From Clusia tigrina (lineage: Eukaryota > Arthropoda > Insecta > Diptera > Clusiidae): 64,000 nt of DNA. The notes below the pieces were generated by a model, which was not told the origin of the DNA, ran no database searches, and saw only the letters and a list, made by a program, of their open reading frames with translations. This document shows positions 21,033 through 32,239 of the stretch, piece by piece. The DNA is taken from positions 30,870,516 through 30,934,515 of the forward strand of contig OV050030.1 of NCBI GenBank assembly GCA_920105625.2, read 5' to 3'. Position 1 is the first letter of the stretch; each line of letters opens with the position of its first letter. Position numbers and translations under genes: made by a program.

Positions 21033-21601
21033 ACCTCTTGACAATTTATTCTGTTACGAAATTGCCCTCCTGACAATTTACTCCAACTCTCTGTACTCGG
21101 ATTCGTACCACTGGATCGTGTAGTAATCAAACAATCGCTGGTTAAATTAAAATAACTAACTTTATTTAACAATTGCTATTTATACATTTAATATTAGGCT
21201 TAAAGTTTACTTCTCTACAATTTATACTTTATTTCACAATTCATTGATCACTTTATTTCATAATGAATTTCATCACTTTGCACAATTACAAATACTGCTG
21301 CTTCGATTTATAATGTTCGAATGTCTTTTTCTTTGCACAGTCTTGTGCTTTTTATAGTTTCGAATGGTTGAGGTGGAAATTTCTACAATAGCGTAGAATT
21401 TTCTCGATGTTTCTAGAACTTTATACAGGAAGTTCTTACTTTCGAGATATTTCTTTACACCACAATATCTACAACGAAAGAAGCTTTTATTCGAATAGAT
21501 TGTGTCTTGACATATCAACAGGGTGGTGCACTCATTCTCAAACTCCAGATGGGATCCTAAAAGTATGCAATCCCGTTTAACTGATATGCAATCACGTTTC
21601 A
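21033..21601 (-). repeat. Solo LTR of the gypsy family, reversed and 3'-truncated
   Basis: The reverse complement starts TGAAACGTGATTGCATATCAG-like at 21601 and follows the LTR to the second tandem unit, ending AAATTGTCAAGAGG instead of running to the CA end. It is more diverged than the LTRs of 14317-20590. It lies within the dispersed repeat; the homologous locus at about 54100 is empty. ATAT follows at 21602. The other flank appears deleted together with the LTR end. Confidence 0.85.
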
Positions 21602-21725
21602 ATATGATGATTAAATTGTCTATTTAAAGTCAGGAAAGTTTGTGCGTACTCTTAGGGTGGCGCTCTCTATTGAGGCAATGGGTATCAAATCAAAATCACT
21701 CTATTAACAACTTATTAAAGAAAAT
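21602..21725. repeat. Dispersed repeat, right part
   Basis: Matches 54124-54240 (AGGGTGGCG..., TATTGAGGCAATGGGTATCA, CTATTAA...CTTATTAAAG). Completes the unit interrupted by the solo LTR. Confidence 0.75.
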
Positions 21726-23480
21726 ACATTACAAATGCACTAGTAAATAAATCCAACCAAATAAGCGAATGCAATTTATATATGTACTCGTATATACAAT
21801 ATAATGCTCCGTGCTGTACTTTTATATGACATCAATATAAAGAAGATATCTATGTGTGATAGCAATCTCAATAAGAAAATCATAATCAAAGTAAAAAAGC
21901 AATAAATATCCAAATAAAAAATACTTCCCGCATTATAAAAATGAAAATCGGTGGACTCTCTTTAAATGTTGATGCTTAGCACTAAACAGGGGTAAACTGC
22001 AATTCCTACTATATCTTATGTAGCCTAGGTGTTTTTTGACCAAGCCACTGCTCAGCATGACACACACTATGCAGGCAGAGATCTATACAGCTTACGCTCC
22101 GCCCTACGGATGAACCGGTCAGAGACACAATCTGCCGCAAATCACTTTCAGAAACACCCAATTAAACTCATTTTAGCACGAATGTGTCAAACAATTTAAC
22201 ACCGCCCTATCTACTGACCGGAGTATGCTCTTTCCACGATTTTTCGCACATACTTAAAGATCACAACTTGGAAAACTTACAAAAATTCTTAGCAATAAAA
22301 AAATATGTCTACATAGATTCATTTACTCAATGGTGTGTGCGTGTGTGTGGGTGGTTAAATTAGCTTAAAGACTGAAGAAAAAGGGATAAATCGCATATAT
22401 TGTAGATGATGTGTCAGCTGTGATAATGGGACACATGGAACAACATTCGAGTTCCGTTGTCCAGAAGTTCAGACTTTCAGACATTGAATCCAATCGTGGA
22501 TGGGTGAGACATTCTTATTACCAAATACTATGAGAGCATTAATTGTTGAACCATCGAACTGCGACAAGACTATTGTTTTGCTAAGCGTGATTGATAGTCG
22601 GATTGGTTGAGAATTTCGAAATATTTATTTGTACTCAAAGTTTTTATATCAATTGAGAATTTCGAAATATTTATTTATATTATATATAAAAAGTCCTATG
22701 GATGAGGAGGGGATGATCTGCACGTGTTTCGCGTGTTCAAAATGAGAAATACATACCTGGGTGGCTACTTCGTGGACTCTCTTAGGGACATATCGATAAA
22801 AAAAATCATGTTCCGAAACTGGATTCATCGAAAGCTGTAAATGGCTGCACATATGAGAGGGAATGGGACTTGTTTTTCGTATTGTTTCATTAAGGCCTTA
22901 GGCGCAGCCGCTGAACTTATGTACCTAGCTAGCGATCTCCAACAAAAACCGGCAAAATATTTAATTAATAATCATTGAATAATAAAGCAACTGCCAAGAG
23001 TGAAACGACTGAGAGCACCAACAACAACGAATAAAATAAGTGACCACATATATAGATAAACTTTTTCTCAGTCAGTACCTGCACTGCCACTCTGATTCAT
23101 ATCAATATACTCTGTGTCTCCTCCGGTAGTTTGCTTTATTTATGTTATACAATAAGTTTGTCTGGAGTTGCTTAAAGCAATTAAGTTCAGGAGCACAACT
23201 ATACCCTCAATTAAGGACGGGGATTGCATTTTCATTTGCAAATAATAATAATAATAACAATATTAATAATAACGAGTAAACAAGTCTAAAGTCCGTTTCC
23301 GGTTAGACCGACTACGAAATACCCTTTACCTTTCCTTGTGCGTGCGGGTTCAACAATGGGGATGTTTTCTTCATAAATCAATATTAGGAGCATATCTACG
23401 GTAATTTGCGGTAGGGTACCTTGAAATGATTATATCGACCCCATTTCTTGTGTATGGCTTTGTAATATCTTCAGTTGCCA
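21726..23480. other. Gene-free AT-rich stretch
   Basis: I see no convincing coding sequence. It contains a 24-bp direct repeat (22607-22630 and 22653-22676, TTGAGAATTTCGAAATATTT core), a short GT-rich tract near 22334 and an AAT/AAC-rich run near 23245. Confidence 0.5.
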
Positions 23481-23489
23481 TCTGTCGAT

Positions 23490-23675
23490 TCTGTGGAGAA
23501 AGTAACTAAACCTCACTACACCTGATCACAGACTGCGGACCATTGGCACACAAAAGACACAGGTGTTTTGGAGAATATATCTTAGATATGAGCAACATCC
23601 CTCAACTTGCTTCCTCCAAAATATATGAGTTCATGTCGAAAACTAACCTGACAGAAGATTTATAGGTGAGACTAT
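23490..23675 (+). pseudogene. LINE C-terminal zinc-finger fragment
   Basis: The plus-strand reading CRFCGESN, one stop, then TSLHLITDCGPLAHKRHRCF and SSKIYEFMSKTNL matches the CxxC...HxxxC tail after RT/RNase H in R1/LOA-group elements. Only this tail remains. Confidence 0.65.
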
Positions 23676-23746
23676 CCTCATCTTTGAAATAAATAGAGGC
23701 ATCACAATAGATCTTTCAGGTCGCAGTGTATAACACCCTTAAATAT

Positions 23747-23767
23747 ATCTATCTATCTATCTATCTT
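23747..23767. repeat. (ATCT)n microsatellite
   Basis: About five tandem ATCT units. Confidence 0.9.
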
Positions 23768-23819
23768 TGTAGTGTCAATATACCACTAATATAAAATTTT
23801 GTCCAAAATAATTGTGTAG

Positions 23820-24690
23820 GTCACAAGTTATAATAATATGTCAATAGTTGGCGTGGCTGTAAACTAACACGCCCATTTTCTGTGTGGTGTTTAATGTTAG
23901 TACCCGCAACATTCCAGTGAAATTTCGTTGATAAATCTTTAATAAGAACACAGTAATGATTTTTGGCTAATTGTGGGCGTGGCAGTTGTATTATGATCTC
24001 CATATTCTGCACACACACTATTATGGACCCTATGTATATTTCTGCCAATTTATATTCCGCTGGCATCAATACGAGCATAGCTAATTTTAATTTTAGACCC
24101 GAAACTTTCTTATATCAAAAGTGGGCGTGTCTTTTCTCTGATCAGCCCCATTTGTGGCAGATAGCTTTATAATGTCCACATGTTCCTTCCCGTAAAATTT
24201 CGTTCGTAAATCTCTACCAGATCTTAAGTTATTAATATTTGTTAATAGTGGGCGTGGCAGTTAATATATACCGCCCACTTTTTGCCCAGTCTTTAGTAGG
24301 ACCAACATCTCAATATCTGCCCAATAATGTCACAATTTCGTCAATTGGACCGAAGTTATAGTCATTTTAAAAAAGGTGAAAAAAGTTCCTTATATGGGAG
24401 GTAGGCGTGGTCTTTGTCCAAATCGGCCCATATAGCTGTCTGGTTCTGTATCTTTGAGCAGGCTACACTTTTGCAAAGTTTCATTAAGATAGCTCTAACG
24501 GTGTAGAAAAAAAGTGGCCACAGACGGACAGACGGACGGATAAAATAAAAATTTCTTAGAAAGTGATTCTGATCATATCTGTATATATATATGTTCATAC
24601 CTACCACGCCTCCTTCTTGAAATTGCAACCCCTCTCAAAAGCACAAAATTAGTATACCCTATTTATCTTTCTTAAAGGTAAAGGGTATAA
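23820..24690. repeat. GTGGGCGTGGC-rich intergenic repeat
   Basis: GTGGGCGTGGC or close variants recur on the plus strand near 23972, 24120, 24248 and 24402, with reversed GCCCAC/GCCACGCC-like forms between. A purine-rich ACAGACGGACAGACGGACGG block follows at about 24520 and AAAGGTAAAGGGTATAA near the end. This combination is common in non-coding repeats of higher flies. No ORF is supported. Confidence 0.6.
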
Positions 24691-24699
24691 ACAGAGTCA

Positions 24700-25480
24700 T
24701 TAACTCCATTTCACAACCCACTTGATTAAACTTGCATAGAGATCTATAGTGGAACTAACATCAAAATTTACCCGAATGCCACATGTGGGCGTAATGAATG
24801 AGCTGCCAAAGACACGGCTATGGATATCTTCATATAGAATTACGAAATTTGCACAAAAGGGTCTTGAGATGTATCCCGTATTTACAAGCAGTCATTTGGA
24901 TCATTGATATTGATCATCATCGTTCAACTCTCTCGCTGAATTTCTTTGCTGACTAGTTCTGTGCACTATGTAAGTGAATAGTGCTTTACAGGGTCTCTCT
25001 GACTCCACTTCAATGTTAATTATTGTTTCTATTTGTTTGTTTTTTTGTTGGTTTTGTACAATTTTATTCATTCAGTCTCTATTTGAACAATTTAAATTTT
25101 TGGAGTTTTTTTCCCAGCTTAAACTGCTCTGTGAGTGTTCTATTTCTATCTGATATCTATTATTGCTGCTTGGAACCGTATTTGTTCAGTTATTTTTACC
25201 TGAAAATATTTTGTACCTGTACAATATTTCACCACTTAGATCATTAAAACAATTGTTATAATTCGAATAATTGCTTGTGCCGTTTTGGATAATATGCCTG
25301 AAAACCCCAAATAATGATGTCAGCAACCGTTTCTGGAGAAAAAGAGGAAAATATTTTGACGTCGACTTACCGAGACCATGCCCAGGCACTTCAATTCACA
25401 ATCCTGGGGCGTCTACAATAGGATTCCAACATTTAAGCAAGCATTTGGGAGAAGTGAATGAGTAGTCCATGGGCGGCTAA
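24700..25480. other. Gene-free stretch
   Basis: T-rich and AT-rich sequence with only short chance frames. I recognise nothing in it. Confidence 0.4.
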
Positions 25481-25489
25481 TTCTGAATC

Positions 25490-25840
25490 GGGCGAAGGGT
25501 TTTATTATGTTGCATGATGAGTTTGATAGGGACAGAAGTCTTCTTTCGGTAGGATTGAAGCTTTTGTAACGATGTTGGCAGTTAACCCACTCACTTGAGA
25601 AATTTTTATGTAGGATTTGTTTGACAAGCTTCTTATGTTTTTGTCGATGAAGTAGCCGAATATGAGTAGGGCTTCTTTATCAGCTATTTTCTATATTTAT
25701 TAGTATTTTTGTAGCTGTGTTACGTCTTTGTGTATAGGCGATACCTGCAAGAGTTGGGCATCCTGCGATAATGTGGTCTATTGTCTTTATGTGTATTTGG
25801 CATCTGCGGCATTTATCATCTACGACAATCGGATCTTTTA
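25490..25840 (-). pseudogene. LINE C-terminal HCCH-finger fragment
   Basis: Minus-strand reading CRRCQIHIKTIDHIIAGC followed by PTLAGIAYTQRRNTATKI is the C-x2-C-x7-H-x4-C tail after the RT in several non-LTR clades (CR1/L2/RTE-like). The rest of the element is missing. Confidence 0.65.
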
Positions 25841-25854
25841 TAATATATTATTGG

Positions 25855-26400
25855 TAGTAGGAAGATTGATGAGCTAGCACGAAGAGCCTCATCGGGAATC
25901 GATCAAGTATTCTCCTTTATGGACGTCGGCGTCCCCTTAACTATTGTTAAGGGAAATATTTGCAGTCACTTCCTCCGCAAGGCTCGCGAGAGATGGAGAA
26001 ACACTGCGGCACGTGCCATTTCTTGAATGATGTGGCCTGATTACAGTGCAAAAAGGGCAAACCACCTTGTCAATAAACCAATACAAAAAATTAGTAATCT
26101 TATAGCGGTCTGCTCAGGTCATTCAGGTCACAATTGGCACGCACGTTGAAAAAATGCTCATTGGAGAAGCTGTAAAGACCCTCAGGAGTAAGAAACAGTC
26201 GTACACTTTCTATGTGATTACCCAGCCATCGCTCGCTTGAGACTGAAATATCTCGGAAGTCCTTTTCTGGAGAGTCTAAAGGCATTTTTCTAGCTTAGAA
26301 CTTTCAGATCTATCCAAATTTGTCAGCAACTCCGGATGGTTGTAAATATACAGAAGTATATTACCATTTTCTTTAGGCTCGCGAGGACATGGCACTATTG
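25855..26400 (+). pseudogene. R1/LOA-group LINE 3' end with RNase H tail
   Basis: Plus strand reads ARRASSGIDQVFSFMDVGVP, then MMWPDYSAKRANHLVNKP, then ETVVHFLCDYPAIARLRLKY, the C-terminal region following RNase H. Several stops and shifts. It lies head to head with the preceding minus-strand fragment. Confidence 0.65.
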
Positions 26401-26459
26401 CTAATTGAGGCGACGTGAGGTCGCCAGCCATTTTACCACCTGCCTATGTACAATTTTAT

Positions 26460-27040
26460 ATTGAAATTTGCCTTTATTTTACTTACTTTAAATGAGTTTT
26501 AGTGCAATGTGTAATTACAAGGACTTGAATTTGCCTTCTTATTTGTTTTATTTCCTGTAACTGAATAATGTACGATTGTTTTTTATTAATAATTATTTCA
26601 AAATACATGAAATATAGACTGATCGCTTTTTACTTGACGGGAAAAATGTTGTATCTGCCACTAGAAATGCTGCTGCTTGTATAGAAACAACATTGTATCA
26701 GACTCCATACAACGTTATTCCACTAAAAAATTACTCCAATTGACTTTTTGGACATTTAACACGCATTTTAATTATTTGTTAACTATAAATCAGGTCTGGT
26801 AAAGGTTAATTTAAAAAAAGTGAAAATATATAACAGAAATATCGATTCTGGCGTCTTTAACCCAGTTTTTTCCTCTACTGATATTTGTTAATTTTGTCGC
26901 TTACAACGTTATTTGAAGCGACCATTCAAATCGGCGGACCGTATACAGACAAATTTTTGCTTGTCGGGCTTTCCATAATAAAATTGCTTAATTAATATTT
27001 TATTGTGGAAAGTTTCTTATCAAAAATATTACAAAAAGTG
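26460..27040. other. Gene-free AT-rich stretch upstream of the host-like gene
   Basis: No coding or repeat structure recognised. Confidence 0.4.
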
Positions 27041-27049
27041 TGAGTCAGA

Positions 27050-27530
27050 TCGACAATTGTCAGAATTCTGAATAGTTTTTAGAACAGTTCTTTCATTGTC
27101 AAAAAACACGAGCGGGCATATTTGTTGTGTCCACGTACCTACGAACTATATCTAATTGTTCTATATTTGCTCTATTTTTAGCTTCGCATGTCTGATAATT
27201 TGCGTACTTGCTGAAGTATCTTGCGATCGGAAGTCCAACATTTCCACTCCGAGCTCAATGCTATGTCCCCCGCTATTAAAACTTAGTTTGAAGTGTCGAA
27301 TTGTCATTAAAAAAATTAGAAAAATGTACGTTATATTCATAATTACGACAATTCCGAATTATATTTTGAAGAGCTGTTTTGAACGTGAGAAAGACACGAG
27401 CGAGCCTGTTCTACGTTTGTCTTTGTTCTGTTGCTGACGCACATTGCGTTAATAATTGTTGAGCCGCTTGCGATAGAGGGTCAAACATTCCCACCCCCGT
27501 GCTTAATGCGAACTACACCACTCCGTGGCT
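27050..27530. repeat. Diverged tandem duplication (about 290 bp period) upstream of the secreted-protein gene
   Basis: Paired segments: AAACACGAGCGGGC (27109) with GACACGAGCGAGCC (27394); CTTGCGATCGGAAGTCCAAC (27221) with CTTGCGATAGAGGGTCAAAC (27467); ACAATTGTCAGAATT (27052) with ACAATTCCGAATT (27348). Order is conserved. Identity is roughly three quarters by eye. Confidence 0.55.
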
Positions 27531-27649
27531 AAATCTAAAAAACCACAATACAAATTCTCATTTCAAAGAGTTCAAATTCCTTATTTGCACTGACAACAAA
27601 ATGGAGGCAGCAACGCACAAAAACTTGCAAGTCAATGAGAAATTTTTTG

Positions 27650-27657
27650 TATAAAAG
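27650..27657 (+). promoter_or_regulatory. TATA box of the secreted-protein gene
   Basis: TATAAAAG lies 30 bp upstream of an initiator-like GCATTAGTT (A at 27680), the classical insect spacing. The 5' UTR would be 60 nt. Confidence 0.7.
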
Positions 27658-27739
27658 CACGCCAACGATTCTTTACGGCATTAGTTTGTTTCATCATTTC
27701 GTAAGGAAGGGTCCAAATTGAAGTTCAAGTCAATTAAAA

Positions 27740-28510
<771 letters not shown>

Positions 28511-28643
28511 AAGACTGGCTTCCAATCCCAGCTGACCAAGTCGATGAAAGTTATATAGGAATGCGGTAGAATCGTGGGAGATTCATCCAGATACTAACTG
28601 CAAAATATTCCTTTGTAGCAATAAATGCTTCGAACTAAATATA

Positions 28644-28649
28644 AATAAA
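28644..28649 (+). terminator. Poly(A) signal of the secreted-protein gene
   Basis: AATAAA 134 bp after the stop codon, followed by GTGTAG. Confidence 0.6.
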
Positions 28650-28659
28650 GTGTAGAAAT

Positions 28660-28990
28660 GAAAAAAATGGTTTTTGTATGGGAGACTTTTAAAAAATAAG
28701 ATAGATATAAAGGTGAAGAATAAAACACAACCAACATCAGAGTTCTGGAGATCCTATAAGGTAAAATATATTACTATAAACAGTAAATGTCCAATTTAAG
28801 CGGTGATCTCGCTTAATGAGTATACAAAAATGTATATAAAGGTTTGTATCTATATGACCAAGAAAATAATAATTATTATAAAAACTTTTATTATAAGCAC
28901 TATCTACCAGGGCTATCGGCTTGATCCGCTCTTAACATTAGGTGAATTTACTATAGATTATTAATTTTTAATTTAATTATAAATTTATAA
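28660..28990. other. Gene-free AT-rich stretch
   Basis: Nothing recognised. Confidence 0.4.
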
Positions 28991-28999
28991 ACTAATGCT

Positions 29000-29480
29000 C
29001 TATTAGAGTGGGTCTCAGTTATGGTTTGGTCGTATGTCTGGGCCGGGTAGGTAGTGCTGTGGAATTTTCTGGGAGGGCTCCCAACCAGTTATTGGATCTG
29101 ATTTTGGGGTTTTCGTGGAACTCCACGGTGTTCCGCTCCATTACGCCCTTGGTTGTCAGCTTCTGTCTTTCAGGCGGAAGTTTATGCGATCCTAAGGACG
29201 ATGGACTATGTTGTGGAAAGCAGATGGCGTGGCAGAAGTATTTGTGTCTGCCGTCACAGTCAGGCTGTGTAGTGACTGAAGACCTTACACTTCCAAGTTG
29301 GTGCTGTTCTGCAAATCCAGATTGAATTATGTTGGATAATAGTCTTATGCTAACATTGGCTCCAGAACACATGGGTGTTATGGGGAATGAAGTCGCGGAA
29401 AAACTTGCAAAGAAAGGATCTGAGGCTAGTTTTATTGGACCAGAAGTTGTTCTTGCCACCACCTGTAATTCCATAATGCC
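29000..29480 (+). pseudogene. LINE RNase H fragment
   Basis: In shifting plus-strand frames this reads VFRRKFMRS/ VESRWRGRS, then a degraded PGHMGVMGNEVAEKLAKKGS-like stretch at 29370-29430 (in the frame from 29329), matching the second half of LINE RNase H domains. Minus-strand frame 29019-29474 is an antisense shadow. Confidence 0.55.
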
Positions 29481-29570
29481 TTCACCATTCTCAGGGTACG
29501 GAATAATGATATTCTGTGGTCATCTCCCGACTATTTCGAGAACTCGTGCATCACTATAACAATAATTTTT
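29480..29570 (+). repeat. Short repeat shared with 32085-32180
   Basis: ATGCCTTCACCATTCTCAGG, then GGAATAATGATATYCTGTGG and CCCGACTATTTC occur in both places in the same order; the second copy has about 16 extra bases. Confidence 0.6.
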
Positions 29571-30370
29571 CGGTTTCTAAAATTTAACATTTTGTATGAA
29601 AACAATTTGAATGTTAGCTTAGATAGTTCTGCACTCATTTCCAGTCATTTCAAGTCGTTTGTTTATGCATTAAAAAGAGCAAGACAAAATAATGGAGCTT
29701 AAGTCTCTTGTGTCTTGGATTTGAATGTGAAACTTTGCCGGCTTTTTGGCCGAAAACAACCCTCACATGTCTCCACATCTCTGGAATATATTTTGGATCT
29801 TTGGCAAATTTTGAGCAGCGACTCGGTAGTCAGATCTTCTAATTATTGAATCTCGTTTGGGGGCACTTCAACAGGTTCTTGTGTCTTGTATGGCTGGAAC
29901 CCATCAATAGTCCACTCCAATTCAGACTTTGTGATTATATTTGAGTTGATCTCGACGGCACTCTTATAGGACACAGTTCACTCTAGTAGAATAGTGCTCG
30001 AGCAACCAGAAAAATCGGTATCAAAAATGAGTTGCAGAATTTCTGCACTTTTTGATGTCCAACATCCTTCTTCCTTTTCCAGGTAACTTGAAAGAATTGC
30101 TCAAAGCCTAGATTTGCTAGAGATATCTTGTACGTAGAATTCCTTCACGAATATCTTTGTGTCTTCCGTTTGCTACCATCAGACCCACTATTGGTGATTA
30201 GGTTGCCTGTGCACAGAATCACGAATGGGGGGCTGGAAGTGGCACCAGATGGGCAATGGCTGTGCTGCGTATTATTTCAGATATTACGTCAAGGTTTCGT
30301 CTGGACTTGGTAGGAGAGACCGCAGACTTCTGGTAGAACTGATGATAGGCTATTTTGAATGATCTAATCA
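29571..30370. other. Stretch without a recognised gene
   Basis: Short broken frames only. It may be decayed LINE sequence linking 29000-29480 with 30380-30500, but I cannot show it. Confidence 0.35.
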
Positions 30371-30374
30371 TATG

Positions 30375-30505
30375 CAAACGAGATACATTGCAGACAATGC
30401 ACTTTACCAGGCTTGTGGAGACGAAGATGTGACTGTTGACCACTTTTTGTGCATATGCCGCGTTTTCGCTAGAATCAATGTTCGAGGTATTTGGCACTGA
30501 GTGTT
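30375..30505 (+). pseudogene. LINE C-terminal zinc-finger fragment
   Basis: Plus strand reads RYIADNALYQACGDEDVTVD then HFLCICRVFARINVRG, the post-RNase H cysteine/histidine tail of R1/LOA-group LINEs. Confidence 0.6.
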
Positions 30506-30599
30506 TGGTGAATAGTGTATGATGAATAGTAAAACATCGATTTTTGTGACATTTTGTGGTACTGTGTGGGAGACGAAGGGGAACCATATTAGGACTTAT

Positions 30600-31990
30600 A
30601 ATTTTGTTATGGTGAGAATAATTCTCCAATTTTACTTGTTAGAATTTCCCTAAGCTTTTCGATTGCACTTTTTGTTATATATTTCTTAGAGCCCGGGATA
30701 ACTGTTTTAACCTGAAAGAGGGTGACATCATTGGCAGCTTTATCCGCCAATTCATTACCCCTGATGCCCGGATATCCCGTTAACCAGAATAGCTTAATCT
30801 CTGCCACAGTGTTGGTATGTTGCGTAATGGTTGTAATAGCCTCATTTTTGTTCAACATGTTTTTTACCGCTTCAAAGACAGAGCGATGTCGGTGCAGATA
30901 ATATGTTTTGCATTTGATTTGCTGTATATTTTTAGGGCGCTTGGATCCATTTCTCGTTGAACGTGGGAGTTGTGTAGCAGGCCGGGGGAAACCGTTTTCC
31001 CGTGTTCAGCTACCACAGCATATGACATAGTGTTGGATCTCTTTGAATCGTCTTTGTATAGAAACTGTTTGGAAAGCGGTTTTCCGTTGGCAGAGGTGGG
31101 TTTTTAGGCATCGGATGTGAGGTTTCTCATACAAGCATCTGAGCATAAGTTCCGTGGAGTGTATGCTTCAGTGGTGGTAATAGGCCAGTAGCTGATGTTG
31201 AGATTATTCGCCCGATCTAGTAATTGACTAATTATACGAGTAGATGATATCTTTAGGGCCATTTTCCTCTTGATAAGAATTCTGATTGATTTGTGTAACA
31301 AGCTTGTATTTTGGCAGTGCACCTTATGAACCATACGACATTTTATGCTCTTAATACGATCCTCCGTGGTTTCCAGACCACTTTCAGTTAGCATATTGGT
31401 TGTTGGTGTAGTCCTGAAGGCTCTTAGACTGGATCAAATTGCTGCGTTAAGTTGTGACTGCACCCCCTTAAGGTTGGTTTTGGGACATTTCAAATATATT
31501 GGCAAACCGTAGTAAGGATGTTAGTGAACTCTTGTATGAAATCTATCTTCTTTATGATGTCAAACTTGGCAGCATAGTGTGATTTCTTGACGAGAGGGTT
31601 ATTGCACTATGTGATCAATAAAAATCAGAGCGCCCTGAGTGCTGCCACCAGGTTGGAAGGCGACTTGTTTTATTGAAAGAAGTTTATGTTTCTTTATAAA
31701 CCACACTAGCCGTTTTGAGATCATTTTCTCTGAAGGTTTTCCTAAACAAGGTAATAGAAAAATGGGTCTATATGAATGCAATAAGTCGATATTTTGATCA
31801 GGGTTCTTTATTGGTACTATAATTACAGTGTTATAGCTCTGTGAAATGGTGCCAGTATTGAAAAATTTATTAAATTGCTTCAGGATCAGAAGATTGCTGC
31901 AGTTTGGGAAGTTTTGTAGAGAAGGGGATATGGAGTTTTATCATTGCCGGGCTCCTGCCTGTTTAGGGGTGTTCCAATTGTAAATGAGTT
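30600..31990 (-). mobile_element. Decayed I-like LINE (RT and RNase H)
   Basis: Minus strand, high to low: 31980-31800 decayed RT start; 31781-31599 SYRPIFLLPCLGKPSEKMI and KKHKLLSIKQVAFQPGGSTQ (RT motifs of the I clade); 31394-31104 the RT thumb; 30858-30607 FWLTGYPGIRGNELADKAAN, the RNase H end. Block wording is close to the longer I-like element at 58612-63440. Large internal deletions remove the YADD region. Confidence 0.75.
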
Positions 31991-32239
31991 TGGCACTACG
32001 TAACGTAAAGGGAGCGTTTAGGATATGCTATTTTAAAGAGTTGAATTTAAGAGAAAAGTTATCGCCTTGGCGGACGAGTAATGCCCCAATGCCTTCAACA
32101 TTCTCAGGTCACGTATTCTGTATTCCTACATCAGGAATAATGATATCCTGTGGGCTTGTCCCGACTATTTCCAGACATTTTGCGACCTATGGAGAAAGTT
32201 TCAGTGTGTAAGATGACCCAGTAATCACTTTGGTCGGTA

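Noticed and set aside
27156..27437. 93-codon plus-strand frame with a hydrophobic start
   Set aside because: No ATG at its start, lies across the diverged tandem duplication, and has no conserved features.
29019..29474. 151-codon minus-strand frame
   Set aside because: The plus strand carries LINE RNase H motifs here; the minus frame has no recognisable content.
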